Shown piece after piece: positions 11,201 through 18,074 of a stretch of 64,000 nt of DNA. The first letter of the stretch is position 1; every line of letters starts with the position of its first letter. Source of the stretch: Candidatus Stoquefichus sp. SB1 (lineage in GTDB: Bacteria > Bacillota_I > Bacilli_A > Erysipelotrichales > Coprobacillaceae); the NCBI RefSeq assembly GCF_001244545.1, contig NZ_LN852693.1, positions 129,749-193,748 of the forward strand, given 5' to 3'. The notes below the pieces were generated by a model. That model was not told the DNA's origin, did not search any database, and was given only the letters and a program-made list of their open reading frames with translations. The position numbers and the translations under genes are program-made.

Positions 11201-14200
11201 AAAAGAGACAGACAGTCCCACAACAAAAGTGACAATTAAATTTATGGATGATAAAGAGGGAAATCCTTTTGTATTACCTGCTGGTGCTTCATTAAAATTA
11301 ACGTTAGCAGGAACGATTGCTTCTAATGAAACAAATACGTCATTATGGATGCCTACTTATCTGAATAGTGAGAAGAAAACTATCCAATCTTATGAAAATC
11401 CTTATGGTAATAGTTTTAGTGTAAATATCCCTGGTGATATAGATAATCCATTGGTTGAAGATGAAGTTTTAGATACTGTCATTGGTGAAGAAACAATTGG
11501 TGGAAATAAGTATGCGAATGCAAACGCGAATATTACTGTAAATGAAAACAATAGTTTAACAATTAATAAATTTGTTAAAGGCGATTATGATAGCACCTAC
11601 TTAAATTACAATCAAATTGCTTCAACATCACCTGGAGGCAATATTGATTATTTAATTGAAGTGAGAAATGGTGAAAAATCTGATTCAGCAGTGAATAAGA
11701 TTCGTGTCGTTGATTTATTACCATTTAAAGGTGATTCTTATGTGGGACGTGATAACGAATCAGGGAATATTACTGAGCGTGTGACAGAATTAGAACGTGA
11801 TGCAATATTGAAAAATGTTGATGTCTCTCATTTACCTACAGGAGCCACATATAAGATTTATTATTGTGTTGATGGTTATGATCAATCAACAAAGTGGCAA
11901 AAATGGCTGAATAATGAAACAACTGGTCGAATGGCTACACAGAAAGAAAATGAGTTACCAATGCTTTATGAATCAATGAGTGATGATGTATGGACACAAA
12001 CTAACAGTTATCATAACTGGATTGATGCAACGGATAAGAATACTTTTGATAACGATTTATTACCATATGTCAGTGCAATAGCAGTTGAAATTACTTGTCA
12101 TAATGAAAATTATTTGAATCAGGGTGAGTTGGTTCAAGTTAATGTTCAAATGACAGCACCAATGTATACAACAAGTGAAAGTGAAATGTTTACTGATAAG
12201 TTAATTGCAAACTCTGCGATGGTAGCTGTTGGTCGTGTTGGACATGAAGATAATATCTTAAATAGTGATAGAACTGAAAACAATGAAGTAAAGGTTCAGT
12301 TATCAATGCCAAGAGGTTCAATAGGTGATTATGCATTTTATGATATTAATCGTGATGGATTCCAAGATGAAAATGATGCACCAATTGCTGGATTAAAAGT
12401 CACTTTACATGAATTTAAACATTATTATGAAAATGGTGAAGAGAAATCTTTAGAAACATTATATGATACAACTACAGACAATAATGGTTACTATCATTTT
12501 GGTGATTTAGCATGTAATGTTCTACTTGAAGGTAAAGATAAAGATTCAAAAGATCCAAACGAGTTTGTAGGAAATGTCTATTATGATTATTATGTTGAAT
12601 TTGCACGTCCTGCTGATGAATCACGTTATCAGTATGAGCCAACAATTCAATATGCTACAGATGATAAGGGACAAAATCATTGTGATATTGATTCAAATAT
12701 TGGTAAAAATGATTTAAAAACAGAGCTTATCCGTTTAACTGCAACACGTGGTAGTGATGGATTGACTTATGTTGGTGAAGATAATCCAACTTTAGATGCT
12801 GGATTTAGTGCACTAGGAGCATTGGGAGACTTTGTCTGGTTTGATGCTAATCGTAATGGTATTCAAGATACTGATGAAATGGGTATCAATGGTGTTACAG
12901 TTAACTTATATAAAGCAAATCAAGATGGTTCAACAGGATTAAAGATAGGATCTACAAAGACATCAAATGTCTATGGCAAAGATGGATATTATTTATTCGA
13001 AGAACTTAAAGAAGGTCATTATATTGTAGAATTTGATATTACTGATGTTTCACCAGAGGCCGGAGGATATACAGAACATTATTCATTTACAGCACCTAAT
13101 CAAGGTGATGATGATTTTGATTCAGATGCAAGTGTAAAGATTAGTGACACTGTTATGCGAACAGAAGTGATTCATTTAGGTGATCGTGGTTATGATATGT
13201 CAATTGATGCTGGTTTGACAGTTTATAGTGCGATTACAGGAATTGCTTTTGAAGATCGTAATTATAGTGATATTCAGGATTTAAGTAATGGAACTGATGT
13301 TTATGTTCCTGGAACTGTTGTAGAATTGTATGCTATTGATGATGAAGATGGAACACGTAGTCAAAAACCAATTGCAACACAAACAGTTGGAGAAGATGGT
13401 CGTTATTACTTTGATCATCTTATCGAAGGAATGTATCAAGTTAAATTCACTTTCCCTCAAGGTTATGAAATTGTCAATGGAAATATTGGAAATGATGACA
13501 CAATTGATAGTGATATTGAATATGATATTAATGAAGAGTTGAATAGTGGATTTACAGATATTATAACAATTCCACAAAACAGATTAGTTGAACATGTTGA
13601 TGGTGGAGCATCACGTTATAGTAGTTTAGGTGATTATGTTTGGTTTGATGCCAATAAGAACGGTCTTCAGGATAACAATAATGAAGAATATGGAATTGAA
13701 AATGTTCCTGTCTATCTTCAAATGCGTTCTCCTGATACAAATGGCTGGGAACAAGTTGCAGAAGCTATAACTGATGCAAATGGTTATTATCGTTTTGATC
13801 ATTTAAAATCAAGTGATTATCAAACAGGTATTGAATATCGTATTCTCTTCGATTTACCATTCAATTCAAAACTAACAATTCCAAAGAATGGTGATCCGAC
13901 ATTAGATTCAAATGCTTTAGTGACTTATATACCAGGATCTGGATATCCAACTGATATTATTCATCTTAAATACAATACTGTTGATTTAACTTGGGATGCT
14001 GGAATTATAAATTCACTTGGAAGTATTGGTGATTATGTCTGGTTTGATGAAAATCAAAATGGTATTCAGGATGAAGTGAATACAGGATTAGCTGGTATTC
14101 CAGTAATTCTTGAATACAATGAAAGTGGCGATACAAGTCTTGATGGAAATTGGACAGTTGTCGGTATGACTACAACGAATGAATATGGATATTATATCTT

Positions 14201-14561
14201 TAATGATCTTGTTGCTGGTATGTATCGTGTTCGTTTCCAAATTGATAAGCCATATTATGTTACATTATCACATATGGGTGATGATAATGCATTAGACTCA
14301 GATGGTGTTACATTGTTTGATAAGAATTGGTATTATACGCGACCATTCTATTTAGATGAAGAAGGTTATGATATGACTTGGGATTGCGGTGTGTATCTTC
14401 CAAAACCAGGTGATACTATTACAAATATTATTCCAGGTTTCCCATTAACTGGTGACTCATCTATGGCTTATGGTTATCTTGCTTTAGTTTGTCTTTCTGG
14501 TGGTGGATTAGCAATGATTGCTTTTCATCAAAGAAAGAAAAGAAAAAAAGCGAATATGTAG
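2238..14561 (+). CDS. Giant wall-anchored adhesin with Cna-B/SpaA and SdrD-B repeats (4107 aa)
   Basis: A secreted surface protein. Residues 1-35 are a signal peptide (KKINGLLKK, hydrophobic core, cleavage near VNA-S). An N-terminal non-repeat region (~36-390) is followed by about 20 prealbumin-like SpaA/Cna-B domains to ~2650, each recognisable by a GAEFEIY-type strand and a closing (Y)YLKE(T)KAPDGY-type strand; such domains usually carry Lys-Asn isopeptide bonds. A mixed region (~2650-3350) leads to five SdrD-B-like domains (around 3361, 3528, 3666, 3795 and 3924) with IGDYVWFD-NxNGxQD loops that suggest calcium binding. The C-terminus has a variant sortase motif FPLTG (4068-4072), a membrane helix and HQRKKRKK. 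AGGAGGG precedes the start. The expected role is stalk-like adhesion to host or neighbouring cells; the ligand is unknown. No sortase gene is in the window. The frame is uninterrupted for 12.3 kb. Confidence 0.9.
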   Translation: MKKINGLLKKISVIFLALTIVMSLIQWSAFNHVNASEKAIANVTFTSQIVTNVGDSTSTISSIETGAPFFLALRYNVNSGGDNVQYKSCQISITLPSSIEFEELAIPEGTTSVFNSARVDSLGKIKVLRIDAADTLEPGNSGTVYLKMHFKNMETTDGTVAIFDDMEMTGFEQAGNVATELEGVKIPSAKMTAVANQEWTINKTVQKQDGQDTSIVEINGEKFYKVNYQITIRPGAENVSANRYGRLNCDPFILKDILPDGYPDKGEPQLSEIKVGDKILVKDTDYVIGKDEQGKDYIQLNYVNKYDGSDSQSFIPKGAAINTTYSMTLLYNYDAYMIRQTEEFIQKTLTNAATLTYQPIGKEKKTVSSSAPVLLGWQEQDQMHVDFTVTKKATVKATGTPSIGIDDTKVFDKTLQNIYYHNDSDHIQFGLYIDKNCTTLAKDNNNQVVNLIAIDENGQATFKDIPYGTYYLKEVGGPSLFKNDGVKVVVIDRKDGSMTVDNQKVENGHIDFINTTDDKGYGYVAFWKRGSSATSKDTGWLADVGFTLTDSKGNTYNATSDKNGLVLFEGIPAGDYTITENKTDDGEFEVSTDSWKITVKGNQVNYPAGMNEYKENENVYPYVQNVSNKGKLKFIKQSSIDEKGLNGAVFELYVPDNLNKEWTAEELKNLDTSTFKNKHTLDCGDGSSIESPALQPGIYLYREVKAPTGYTLDSELKTVVVKQNELVEVKVENIPQGKLIVYKYGKLSLEHPFKVPLEGAEFKIYTDKNATETVKDSKGEDIVIKPYIPFNDSTSAVSDPVFLDAGTYYLKETKAPDGYQMSDKIIEFTITVNQETGINVDNAVKHQGFVSLHKTDAKDSGKSLQGAEFEIKDLSGKVVDTLITDENGNDQSKFLPSGKYTLVETKAPDGYILLTKEVQFEINDNEETKITNTDIANIPYMKYQFTKVDSTTNKPIEGVTFRLYEENPDHNSSASYREMRSDKNGIVTFDNLVNGKTYYFKESATKNEYTLDTTVYSFTANIDKTTQLSNSWVQQGNPIENHPKGKFTIHKKLIGMDSIGTSNLKGITFRYYPKLTEDFIKDRETAKKENTYQTLGTTPENGKLQSKLLDAGEYWVEEDKNDSYNPIDPQVVTVKEGITDNKNEDSGLFVINNTYAKGKLKLKKISSTDKKGIDVTFSVYKKVPNLVDYSGQKVIFTVRTDAADGTDIGEKLSTHWFDPGDYVLVEKEIHSGSYILDKTPHEFTIEAGKTNTKYYDDPILNVPSSSLSLKKYESWSSVGQEEVNFVSKGFKFKIYHAIECDASIEGALELNGSYYKKGTDTGETITSGEDKVSLDQLYAGFYIVEEVLTAEQKAEGYSQAQSQVVELKSGEETLVTFKNKNANSKIKITKVDAENHEKLLDDAEFEIYRLAEGSEISEEIMIGDQTYHVVSANLKYTIKSGTAIIYDSNGQEITQTGVGYSGFLKPGETYFLKETKTPDGYEASQIWTKVGPLVSGQLSEVTIENYKPKEAIGSKVDGLGNKVQGATFALFSSKLNADAVAQLTDEQLATLATNEDMQNQYHVLQVTTSDKNGQIKFTNLDVTQTYYVLEIKAPTDKDNHPTHERDKQVHEVKIQVNGNQYSLIDKKTNEILSVVNYLYQRIWINKTFTFAKETKPLNGVNFNVYAAVKTDRPEEAVITKDGISYKLGDKVDTLHTGTDTTQGDGGAISIRLPAGVYIIEEDGSSLPNHGLIVNDTNRYHIVELTNIDKNNPTDNKDLYTNPINNTTEYGSFYFNKVSNVNDKKLKATFTLQVKGNDGQYTDYKLNNNIVKIETDGTNIFKFYEKYNALLPVGSYQLKEVSVESGYTMSEPIQFEIQAGKITGMDNGTITYYESATEAATNPLVMVNNAQGHLNLKKIGRRIYENNLTEDKALAGAEFEIYKYKLKNGQLQLDEKVGTGLSQSNSQIEFYNLEKKNVTNTNWLDAGDYVIKEISVGESNEKLGYKAGYLGKFTIISNQLTKEVTEIDNSGQVIGQPGESIINESLYGRFTIQKVDQYNPNKKLKGVEFEIYTKNGLKYTKVNAENMVTNDEGIAKSPLLPAGNYYLKEVKTLGGYVLNSEYLGPYIVNKQEVTQSVSVTNVMKQSLKVIKIDSESKNEITNLKGTTFELYQNKTDNKPLQVATYEENIGIVFNDLKADTTYYLKEIKAPAGYELKSDFIEVKTGKSQDDSTNPVVTEIKVKNDLLGSLIIQKVAQWDMPGSTSQKLPLSGVEFTLYKADGTTVVTKDVTDTNGELLFIGLAQGDYVLKETKSIEGFAANNETYDVKIVKGKQNTVYTGEKAIVNNPILGKFEFTKVDAANNPLSEAKFRLIHIDDNNKETVVFNEFKTNDKGYFASRMLDLGHYRLEEIEAPDGFAKIEPITFDIVAKQITRLGIDGKITDHAQGEITIVKYNDVSDYLGGSNETLAGVHFGLYTSNNKLIEEKVTDANGKIVWENVDPGNYYVQEINSKDNPQGYKYSDKSYNVEVKSGEATLVNYHPEGTTGGEIINYSTMGKIVVKKLDKNNSALTKELKGAIFNIYKDKDYTDFVGKITIGEDGYGISDLLDASKNGTTYYLKEIKAPDDYVLDDSLNTIKGEVKVYPIQNEKLIKAKAGKNINYIEFENTSHKDLMKFDTEIKKGITTSMKQSVDAPESLSESQYSTSFSLRDYAKGKNTVKANYLEVSDTKTVMKYYDASKGQYVKDDMMDSDSWIIDSVSVYRAYNGQSAADKITAKIYYQSYTHGQVSDWKEVPYGEIANVQNIGTTSYQKITLSPELKAIHVKVRYEGVGKEFYADGIDINYTFNRRPSLENYHEIRLIENTADVEYAFVVNDNEGKEVEQIVKPQSNTVDIKFPTLESKFPTVNIGVVPSDPTGNGKTTFKPGDTVQYDITVKNVSNDDNDFKQPIISFDMPIGMTLNSSWRSGEKDRYQLILTEPNGTTMNTINISDLLITYTPVDNARTVDQDGTLKETDSPTTKVTIKFMDDKEGNPFVLPAGASLKLTLAGTIASNETNTSLWMPTYLNSEKKTIQSYENPYGNSFSVNIPGDIDNPLVEDEVLDTVIGEETIGGNKYANANANITVNENNSLTINKFVKGDYDSTYLNYNQIASTSPGGNIDYLIEVRNGEKSDSAVNKIRVVDLLPFKGDSYVGRDNESGNITERVTELERDAILKNVDVSHLPTGATYKIYYCVDGYDQSTKWQKWLNNETTGRMATQKENELPMLYESMSDDVWTQTNSYHNWIDATDKNTFDNDLLPYVSAIAVEITCHNENYLNQGELVQVNVQMTAPMYTTSESEMFTDKLIANSAMVAVGRVGHEDNILNSDRTENNEVKVQLSMPRGSIGDYAFYDINRDGFQDENDAPIAGLKVTLHEFKHYYENGEEKSLETLYDTTTDNNGYYHFGDLACNVLLEGKDKDSKDPNEFVGNVYYDYYVEFARPADESRYQYEPTIQYATDDKGQNHCDIDSNIGKNDLKTELIRLTATRGSDGLTYVGEDNPTLDAGFSALGALGDFVWFDANRNGIQDTDEMGINGVTVNLYKANQDGSTGLKIGSTKTSNVYGKDGYYLFEELKEGHYIVEFDITDVSPEAGGYTEHYSFTAPNQGDDDFDSDASVKISDTVMRTEVIHLGDRGYDMSIDAGLTVYSAITGIAFEDRNYSDIQDLSNGTDVYVPGTVVELYAIDDEDGTRSQKPIATQTVGEDGRYYFDHLIEGMYQVKFTFPQGYEIVNGNIGNDDTIDSDIEYDINEELNSGFTDIITIPQNRLVEHVDGGASRYSSLGDYVWFDANKNGLQDNNNEEYGIENVPVYLQMRSPDTNGWEQVAEAITDANGYYRFDHLKSSDYQTGIEYRILFDLPFNSKLTIPKNGDPTLDSNALVTYIPGSGYPTDIIHLKYNTVDLTWDAGIINSLGSIGDYVWFDENQNGIQDEVNTGLAGIPVILEYNESGDTSLDGNWTVVGMTTTNEYGYYIFNDLVAGMYRVRFQIDKPYYVTLSHMGDDNALDSDGVTLFDKNWYYTRPFYLDEEGYDMTWDCGVYLPKPGDTITNIIPGFPLTGDSSMAYGYLALVCLSGGGLAMIAFHQRKKRKKANM

Positions 14562-14564
14562 ATT

Positions 14565-14591
14565 ATAATGGAGCATAGTTTGCTCCATTAT
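14565..14591 (+). terminator. Hairpin terminator after giant adhesin gene
   Basis: Perfect 11-bp stem (ATAATGGAGCA / TGCTCCATTAT) with a 5-base loop, followed by a T-rich but interrupted tract (GATTTCTTTC). Confidence 0.7.
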
Positions 14592-14653
14592 GATTTCTTT
14601 CAATTCTTTGGTGTTGATTGAAGAAAAATTCACTATTATGTTTATTTTGAGTA

Positions 14654-14689
14654 ATTTGTGATAGGCGTGTGACACTAAAATGTTATGAT
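14654..14689 (+). promoter_or_regulatory. Putative SARP-type box pair and -10 upstream of surface protein gene
   Basis: ATTTGTGATAG (14654-14664) is identical to the box at 937-947. A second, weaker copy (GCGTGTGACAC, 14665-14675) follows exactly 11 bases later, and TATGAT (14684-14689) lies 8 bases beyond it. No good -35 hexamer is seen. Direct repeats phased at 11 bp and ending about 8 bp from the -10 are the arrangement described for SARP activators. The regulator assignment is inference. Confidence 0.45.
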
Positions 14690-14731
14690 GTGTTTGTAAA
14701 AAGGAAATATGTGACAAAGGAGGAACGCATA

Positions 14732-16549
14732 ATGAAAAAGAAATTAATGAAATTAGTGCTGGTCGTGACTCTTATGATTTTACCACTAGTGTCAACACAA
14801 GTGAATGTAAAAGCAGCAAATAAATCTGTTTTGATTGTGAGTACTGTAATGAGTGATAGTCCAACAACAAGAGTCTTCAACGTTTATAATTCATCATCTG
14901 AAGACATGAGTTATGATTATTATATTACAGGGGATGTCCAAAAAGAAGGTAAAGGAACAATTAAAGCTGGTGAAACAAAAAAACATGAAATTACAACAAG
15001 TAATGGATCTGTTACATTTCAGTTGGTAGATAACTATGGCAATTTGTCAAGTGGGATTAAATCTTTATCAGCATATAATGTGAAAGTCTATTATCGTTAT
15101 AATGGAACAGATATTAAAAACATGACACGTGCATCTTGTTCATCATCAAAACCTGCTTCTATTACAGCTCCAAAAACAATTTCATATCAGGGAAGAGTTT
15201 ATAATTGTAGTAATGGAAATTATAAAGAAGCAAGTTATGGAACAGAAACAGTTGTCTTTGAATATGCTTTACAAGAACGTCCAAACTATCAATCTAAAGT
15301 TGCTTTCTTAGATCAAGATGGCAATACAATTAAAACAACAGAAAAGTTTGATGTAACTGAAAAAGATGGTGGTTCTTATACAGCACCACAAACAATTACA
15401 TTTAACAGTCGCCTTTATAAAGTAATGGCTGGTCAAGTGACAGACATCAAACAAAGTTATGATGAGGGTGCAAAAACTCATTATGTACGTTATCAATTAC
15501 AAGAATCAACTGCGAATCTTCCTTACTATATTACAATTGATTATAAAGCTGGCAATACTCTTTTAACAAGAAAGACAATGACAGTGCAAAGTGGAAAGAC
15601 TGTTACATTTGATGCTCCAGAATCTTATAAAGCTGGAACTTCAACTTATCAATTAAAAGGAAATAAAAACATTTCTCATAAATATGGTGATAGTACAAGA
15701 AATTATACAATTCAATATGAAAAAGTTGTCACTGATTCTAACCAACCATATGATGTTTATGTTAATTATGTTGATGTAGCAACTGGTAAAACATTAGAAG
15801 CTCATAGTAAGACTGTAGAAGTTGATAAAACTGTAAAGTTTGATATTCCTGGTAGTGTGAAGATTGGTAATACAAATTATATCTTATCTGCAGGGCAACC
15901 TTCATCAGTAACACATAAATTTGGAACTGGACAAACTCAATACAATGTTTACTTCCATGAAAAAGATTTAAATATTCAAGAATATCCAGTGACAGTTTCA
16001 TATTATGATTTGACATCTAATCAAATTATTTATACAACAAAGATGACAGCAAAAGCTGATGAAAAATTAAATATTAATGTTCCTAGTCGCTATACAGTTG
16101 ATGGTAAAGAGTATGTTCTTCTTTCTGGACAAGATACTGAAAATACTCATGATTTCTATTCAACAAGACGTAGTTATACATTTATTTATCGTGATGCTGA
16201 TGATTTAGCAAATCAAAGTGTTGTTGTTATTCCTGGTGAAACTGTTAATGTTGTTGAAACACCTACTGGTGGAACTGTAACAATTGACAATGCAACTGGT
16301 AGAACAGTGATTACTGTTCCTGAAAATAATACACCTTTGGTTGTTGATGATAATGGAAATTTAGTTCCTGAGACAAATAATGACAATCAGGAAATAGAAA
16401 CAGTTGATGATGATGAAACACCTTTAGCAAAAGGAAATACTCAGAATCAAACAGCGATGATTGTTGGTGGTAGTGTTGCAGGATTAGCTGCTGTTGCATT
16501 TATTATCTTCTTAATCATCAAGAAAAGAAAAAAAGAAACAGTAGAATAA
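14732..16549 (+). CDS. Membrane-anchored surface protein with MucBP-like repeats
   Basis: A secreted 605-residue protein: signal peptide (MKKKLMKLVLVVTLMILPLV...VKA), an N-terminal domain, then about five repeats of ~70-75 residues of the type V-Y-D-G-x-Y-x-h-x-x-G-Q (for example YPVTVSYYDL...FIYRD), resembling MucBP or related mucin-binding-like folds. A proline/acidic stretch precedes DDDETPLAKG, a membrane helix (MIVGGSVAGLAAVAFIIFLII) and KKRKKETVE. There is no LPxTG; TPLA occupies the place of a sorting motif. AGGAGG at 14719-14724 fixes the ATG at 14732; the upstream in-frame ATG at 14669 would add a non-signal extension. It sits directly after the giant adhesin gene and shares its promoter box, suggesting co-regulation. 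The binding partner is unknown. Confidence 0.75.
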   Translation: MKKKLMKLVLVVTLMILPLVSTQVNVKAANKSVLIVSTVMSDSPTTRVFNVYNSSSEDMSYDYYITGDVQKEGKGTIKAGETKKHEITTSNGSVTFQLVDNYGNLSSGIKSLSAYNVKVYYRYNGTDIKNMTRASCSSSKPASITAPKTISYQGRVYNCSNGNYKEASYGTETVVFEYALQERPNYQSKVAFLDQDGNTIKTTEKFDVTEKDGGSYTAPQTITFNSRLYKVMAGQVTDIKQSYDEGAKTHYVRYQLQESTANLPYYITIDYKAGNTLLTRKTMTVQSGKTVTFDAPESYKAGTSTYQLKGNKNISHKYGDSTRNYTIQYEKVVTDSNQPYDVYVNYVDVATGKTLEAHSKTVEVDKTVKFDIPGSVKIGNTNYILSAGQPSSVTHKFGTGQTQYNVYFHEKDLNIQEYPVTVSYYDLTSNQIIYTTKMTAKADEKLNINVPSRYTVDGKEYVLLSGQDTENTHDFYSTRRSYTFIYRDADDLANQSVVVIPGETVNVVETPTGGTVTIDNATGRTVITVPENNTPLVVDDNGNLVPETNNDNQEIETVDDDETPLAKGNTQNQTAMIVGGSVAGLAAVAFIIFLIIKKRKKETVE

Positions 16550-16559
16550 ATTTATTGAA

Positions 16560-16590
16560 AAACCATGAGATATGACCTCATGGTTTCTTT
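16560..16590. terminator. Bidirectional terminator between surface protein gene and rarA
   Basis: 10-bp stem AAACCATGAG/CTCATGGTTT (16560-16586) with a 7-base loop. T-runs flank it in both directions (CTTTTT on +, TTTTC on -). The stop codon of rarA lies inside the stem. Confidence 0.85.
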
Positions 16591-17903
16591 TTATGCTTTG
16601 CTTTCCAGTCTTTAATTTGTTTAAGTCGTAAAGCAACTTTTTCTTCACTGCCTTGACGAGTAGGGTGATAGTATTCATGATCAGCAATAGAATCAGGTAG
16701 ACAAGTCATCGTTGTTAGTTTTTCTTCATAGTCATGAGCATACTGATAACCTTTTCCATAATTTAACTCTTTCATGAGTCGAGTAGGGGCGTTGCGTATA
16801 TGTAAAGGAACAGGATCAGCAATCGTGTTTAAAGCATCCTGTTTGGCACTTTCATAAGCCATATACAATGCATTAGATTTAACAGATAAAGAAAGATATG
16901 TAACAACATGGGTAAGATGAACAGAGCATTCTGGCATTCCAATAAAGTGACATGCCTGATAACCTGCAACAGCAATTTCTAAAGCTCGACTATCTGCCAT
17001 TCCAATATCTTCACTGGCAAATCTGACAAGCCTTCTTGCAATGTAAAGTGGATCTTCACCAGCTTCAAGCATTCGTGCTAACCAATAAATAGCTGCATCA
17101 ACATCACTATTACGCATTGATTTATGTAATGCAGAAATCAAATTATAATGTTCCTCACCTTTTTTATCATACAATAACGATTTACGACTTGTACATTGTT
17201 CAATCGTTTCTTTTGAAATAACAATCGTATCATCAACTTGATCACTATTTAAAACAACCATTTCTAAAGTGTTTAATGCTGTGCGAGCATCACCATTTGA
17301 AAAAGCTGCAATCATATATAAACTATCACTATCAATTTGAATCTTTTCATTTCCAAAACCACGTTCATTTTGCAGGGCATGTTGTAATAATTCAACAATA
17401 TCATCTTCTTTAAGACTTTGTAATACGAAAACTTTACAACGAGAAAGCAAGGCTGAATTGATTTCAAAAGAGGGGTTTTCTGTTGTTGCTCCAATTAAAA
17501 TAATGCTTCCTTTTTCAACATATGGTAAAAAAGCATCTTGCTGAGCTTTATTAAAACGATGAATTTCATCAACAAAGACAATCGTTTTTAATCCTAATTC
17601 TCGTTTGTCCTGAGCTTGTTTCATAACCATCTTAATGTCTTTAATTCCACTTGTCACTGCACTAAAATCAATAAATTCAGACTTTGTACAATTGGCGATG
17701 ATTCTTGCCAGAGTTGTCTTACCAACTCCAGGAGGACCCCAGAATATCATTGAAGAGATTTGATCATGTTCAATTAACTGCTGTAAAATTTTCCCTTGCC
17801 CAATTAAATGTTTTTGACCAACATAGTCTTCAAGGGTTTGCGGTCTCAAACGACTTGCAAGAGGTTCTTGGACATCTTGTTGAAATAATGAAGTTTGTTG
17901 CAT
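16578..17903 (-). CDS. rarA: Replication-associated recombination protein A (AAA+ ATPase)
   Basis: A 441-residue clamp-loader-like AAA+ ATPase of the RarA/MgsA/WRNIP1 family, which acts at stalled replication forks and interacts with SSB. Visible: N-terminal LASRLRPQTLEDYVGQ, Walker A GPPGVGKTTLA (~residue 53), Walker B/DEIH box VDEIHRFNKAQQDAF, sensor 1 GATTENPSFE, arginine-finger region LLSRCKVF, and the C-terminal tetramerisation part (RSGSE-like KSMRNSDVDAAIYWLARML). The start at 17903 has AAGGTGG 8 bases upstream. The longer in-frame start at 17969 is rejected because it would fall in the promoter (-10 at 17948-17953). The promoter carries an inverted repeat closely related to that between the S24 repressor and the Y-polymerase, suggesting shared damage control. 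Confidence 0.93.
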   Translation of the reverse strand: MQQTSLFQQDVQEPLASRLRPQTLEDYVGQKHLIGQGKILQQLIEHDQISSMIFWGPPGVGKTTLARIIANCTKSEFIDFSAVTSGIKDIKMVMKQAQDKRELGLKTIVFVDEIHRFNKAQQDAFLPYVEKGSIILIGATTENPSFEINSALLSRCKVFVLQSLKEDDIVELLQHALQNERGFGNEKIQIDSDSLYMIAAFSNGDARTALNTLEMVVLNSDQVDDTIVISKETIEQCTSRKSLLYDKKGEEHYNLISALHKSMRNSDVDAAIYWLARMLEAGEDPLYIARRLVRFASEDIGMADSRALEIAVAGYQACHFIGMPECSVHLTHVVTYLSLSVKSNALYMAYESAKQDALNTIADPVPLHIRNAPTRLMKELNYGKGYQYAHDYEEKLTTMTCLPDSIADHEYYHPTRQGSEEKVALRLKQIKDWKAKHKKKP

Positions 17904-17947
17904 ACTATCAGCCACCTTTTTTGTATATAATATGTATAGATAGCATG

Positions 17948-17989
17948 ATTGTATCATAATAAGTTGCATATAACAACAGATTGTGCAAC
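17948..17989 (-). promoter_or_regulatory. rarA promoter with S24-type operator
   Basis: On the minus strand: TTGTTA (17976-17971), 17-bp spacer, TACAAT (17953-17948). On the + strand GTTGCATATAACA (17963-17975) plus TGCAACTATG (17984-17993) gives an inverted repeat GTTGCA-N15-TGCAAC covering the -35 box. The left arm matches the Y-polymerase operator in 12 of 13 bases (GTTGCATAAAACA). Repression by the S24 protein at 28303-28899 is inferred. Confidence 0.55.
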
Positions 17990-18017
17990 TATGGTTTTTA
18001 AATATTGATGATATAAC

Positions 18018-18046
18018 TGTACATAAAAATAGAAAATCGATATAAT
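18018..18046 (+). promoter_or_regulatory. Promoter of aromatic acid exporter-like operon
   Basis: TGTACA (18018-18023), 17-bp spacer, TATAAT (18041-18046), about 29 bases before the start codon. Consensus match only. Confidence 0.5.
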
Positions 18047-18074
18047 ATTCTATAGAAATGGAAGGGGATTATTC

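Noticed and set aside
13330..13542. 70-codon + strand frame inside the giant adhesin gene
   Set aside because: It lies in another frame of a clearly coding region, has no ribosome binding site and its product is low-complexity.
2238..14561. Repeat arrays considered as CRISPR or recent tandem DNA duplications
   Set aside because: The repeats are diverged protein domains of 80-130 residues with no near-identical DNA units or regular spacers. No CRISPR array was seen anywhere in the window.
17705..17959. 84-codon + strand frame opposite rarA
   Set aside because: It is antisense to the conserved Walker A region of rarA and covers the rarA promoter, so it is a shadow.
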